This document shows positions 63,440 to 64,000 of a stretch of DNA of 64,000 nt, in pieces. The DNA is taken from NCBI GenBank assembly GCA_021582295.1, contig CP091137.1:886001-950000 (forward strand), given 5' to 3'. Every line of letters starts with the position of its first letter. The stretch's first letter is position 1. The DNA is from Candidatus Thiovulum stygium (lineage in GTDB: Bacteria; Campylobacterota; Campylobacteria; Campylobacterales; Thiovulaceae). The notes beneath the pieces are model-generated. The model searched no databases and was not told the origin of the DNA. It was given only the letters and a program-made list of their open reading frames with translations. The position numbers and the translations under genes are program-made.

Positions 63440-63504
63440 TCCGAGTTGAGTGTTTTAAGGGTCATTAAGCTCGGTTTGTATCATTATACCTAAAATTTGT
63501 ATCT

Positions 63505-63732
63505 TTATCTTTTAAATAGCATTAATTCTACTGTTTTTTTGTAATTATCACATTCGTTTTTATATTGTAATAGTTCGAAAACTTTAATAGCTAAATCTGG
63601 AATTTGATAGTTATGTTTCCAACTAGAAATTGTGTTTTGAGATACTCCGATTCGTTCCGCTAATTCTTTTTGAGTAATTCCTAACATTTTACAAGTCTGC
63701 TTGATGATATTATTGTCTTTTTCTAATTCCAT
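63505..63732 (-). CDS. Cassette K15: XRE helix-turn-helix regulator
   Basis: 75 residues with the MELEKDNNIIKQTCKMLG header of K2 and the variable section IGVSQNTISSWKHNYQIPDLAIKVFELL. The segment to the KilA-N gene (63440-63504) holds GGTATAATGATAC and a CCGAG...CTCGG inverted repeat. The upstream block contains TTATCGATAA (63753-63762). Confidence 0.85.
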   Translation of the reverse strand: MELEKDNNIIKQTCKMLGITQKELAERIGVSQNTISSWKHNYQIPDLAIKVFELLQYKNECDNYKKTVELMLFKR

Positions 63733-63785
63733 TTATATATCTCCAAATTGATTTATCGATAATTTTAGCAGAAATTAAAAATTTG
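63733..63785 (-). promoter_or_regulatory. Conserved HTH-cassette promoter block with TTATCGATAA
   Basis: Reading on the minus strand, TTTCTGCTAAAATTATCGATAAATCAATTTGGAG precedes this and most other MGRKK/MELEK-type HTH genes (12437, 13715, 15005, 25896, 27240, 28580, 33130). The TTATCGATAA palindrome overlaps the -10 region in several copies and is TTATCAATAA or TTATCCATAA in others. A shared operator for the HTH family is inferred. Confidence 0.6.
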
Positions 63786-63804
63786 ATTAGGTCGAAACTA
63801 ATTT

Positions 63805-64000
63805 TTAAATTAATTTTAAGAGTTCTGCAAAAGAACTTTCAAAATAGTGTGGTTGAGTTTGAAGTTCATTATTCGGATTTATTAAATTTTTGCCAAATTT
63901 TAAACCTTTTTCAGTTAAGCTTTTGAATTCGCGAATAGTCTCATATTTATTATTTTCGTCGATATTATTAAACTCTAATTCTAAAAACATTTGATAAGTT
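63805..64000 (-). CDS. Cassette K16: type A C-terminal domain (cut by window edge)
   Basis: The last 65 residues of another type A antirepressor gene (YQMFLELEFNNIDENNKYETIREFKSLTEKGLKFGKNLINPNNE to FAELLKLI). Its N-terminal domain lies beyond the window. It shows that the cassette array continues. Confidence 0.85.
   Translation of the reverse strand, partial: TYQMFLELEFNNIDENNKYETIREFKSLTEKGLKFGKNLINPNNELQTQPHYFESSFAELLKLI

Overview
The window is AT-rich bacterial DNA (by eye about 70% A+T). Its core genes point to a flagellated member of the Campylobacterota (epsilonproteobacteria). The evidence is a four-gene pyruvate:ferredoxin oxidoreductase cluster (porGDAB), a MutS of the HNH-carrying MutS7 type, an epsilon-type CheZ-like protein, FliG, FlgC and FliE. 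There are no rRNA or tRNA genes that I can see. Core genes are intact and ordinary; the accessory DNA between them is highly repetitive and rearranged.

Layout. 1-3640: an ATP-grasp fragment, an outer-membrane remnant, then greA-dut-epimerase-ThiF-like. 3749-5261: regulator cassette K1 inside two nested direct repeats. 5873-9072: porGDAB. 9268-11117: a three-gene operon of phosphoribosyltransferase, SLOG-like protein and metallopeptidase. 11204-15004: cassettes K2-K4 (minus). 15131-25815: two inverted CRISPR arrays with no cas genes, each with a 0.5 kb leader that is an inverted copy of the other. They enclose a 6 kb island with a Ub-like/E2 fusion, a JAB/E1 fusion, two NYN nucleases, a lectin-fold protein and small genes. 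25944-29671: K5-K7 (plus). 29750-32960: aguA, fliE, flgC and a TPR lipoprotein. 32961-37880: K8-K11. 38728-43566: Na/Pi transporter and mutS7. 43893-47446: K12-K14. 47494-61776: ilvD, apt, outer-membrane protein, a decayed group II intron, pseudopilins, fliG, cheZ, a WD40 protein, ilvA and a CoA-binding protein. 62549-64000: K15-K16 (minus).

The most striking system is the set of 16 regulator cassettes. Each intact one is a small XRE helix-turn-helix gene followed by an antirepressor-like gene. The start of the HTH protein and the C-terminal domain of the second protein are nearly constant. Everything between them varies: the recognition helix, the intergenic promoter with its own inverted repeats, and the N-terminal domain (KilA-N, Bro-N, Rha, AntA/AntB or other). 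I infer a family of exchangeable specificity modules bounded by recombination-ready constant ends; no phage structural gene accompanies them.

A second genome-scale signal is the octamer GATGAGGT/ACCTCATC. I found about 64 copies on both strands, in core genes, cassette constant regions and inverted pairs that form terminators. Less than one copy is expected from base composition. It behaves like a DNA uptake sequence or a recombination signal.

At least a dozen genes are interrupted by single-base frameshifts, many in A-runs that match -1 slippery sites. These may be decay, programmed frameshifts or sequence errors, and each is noted where it occurs.
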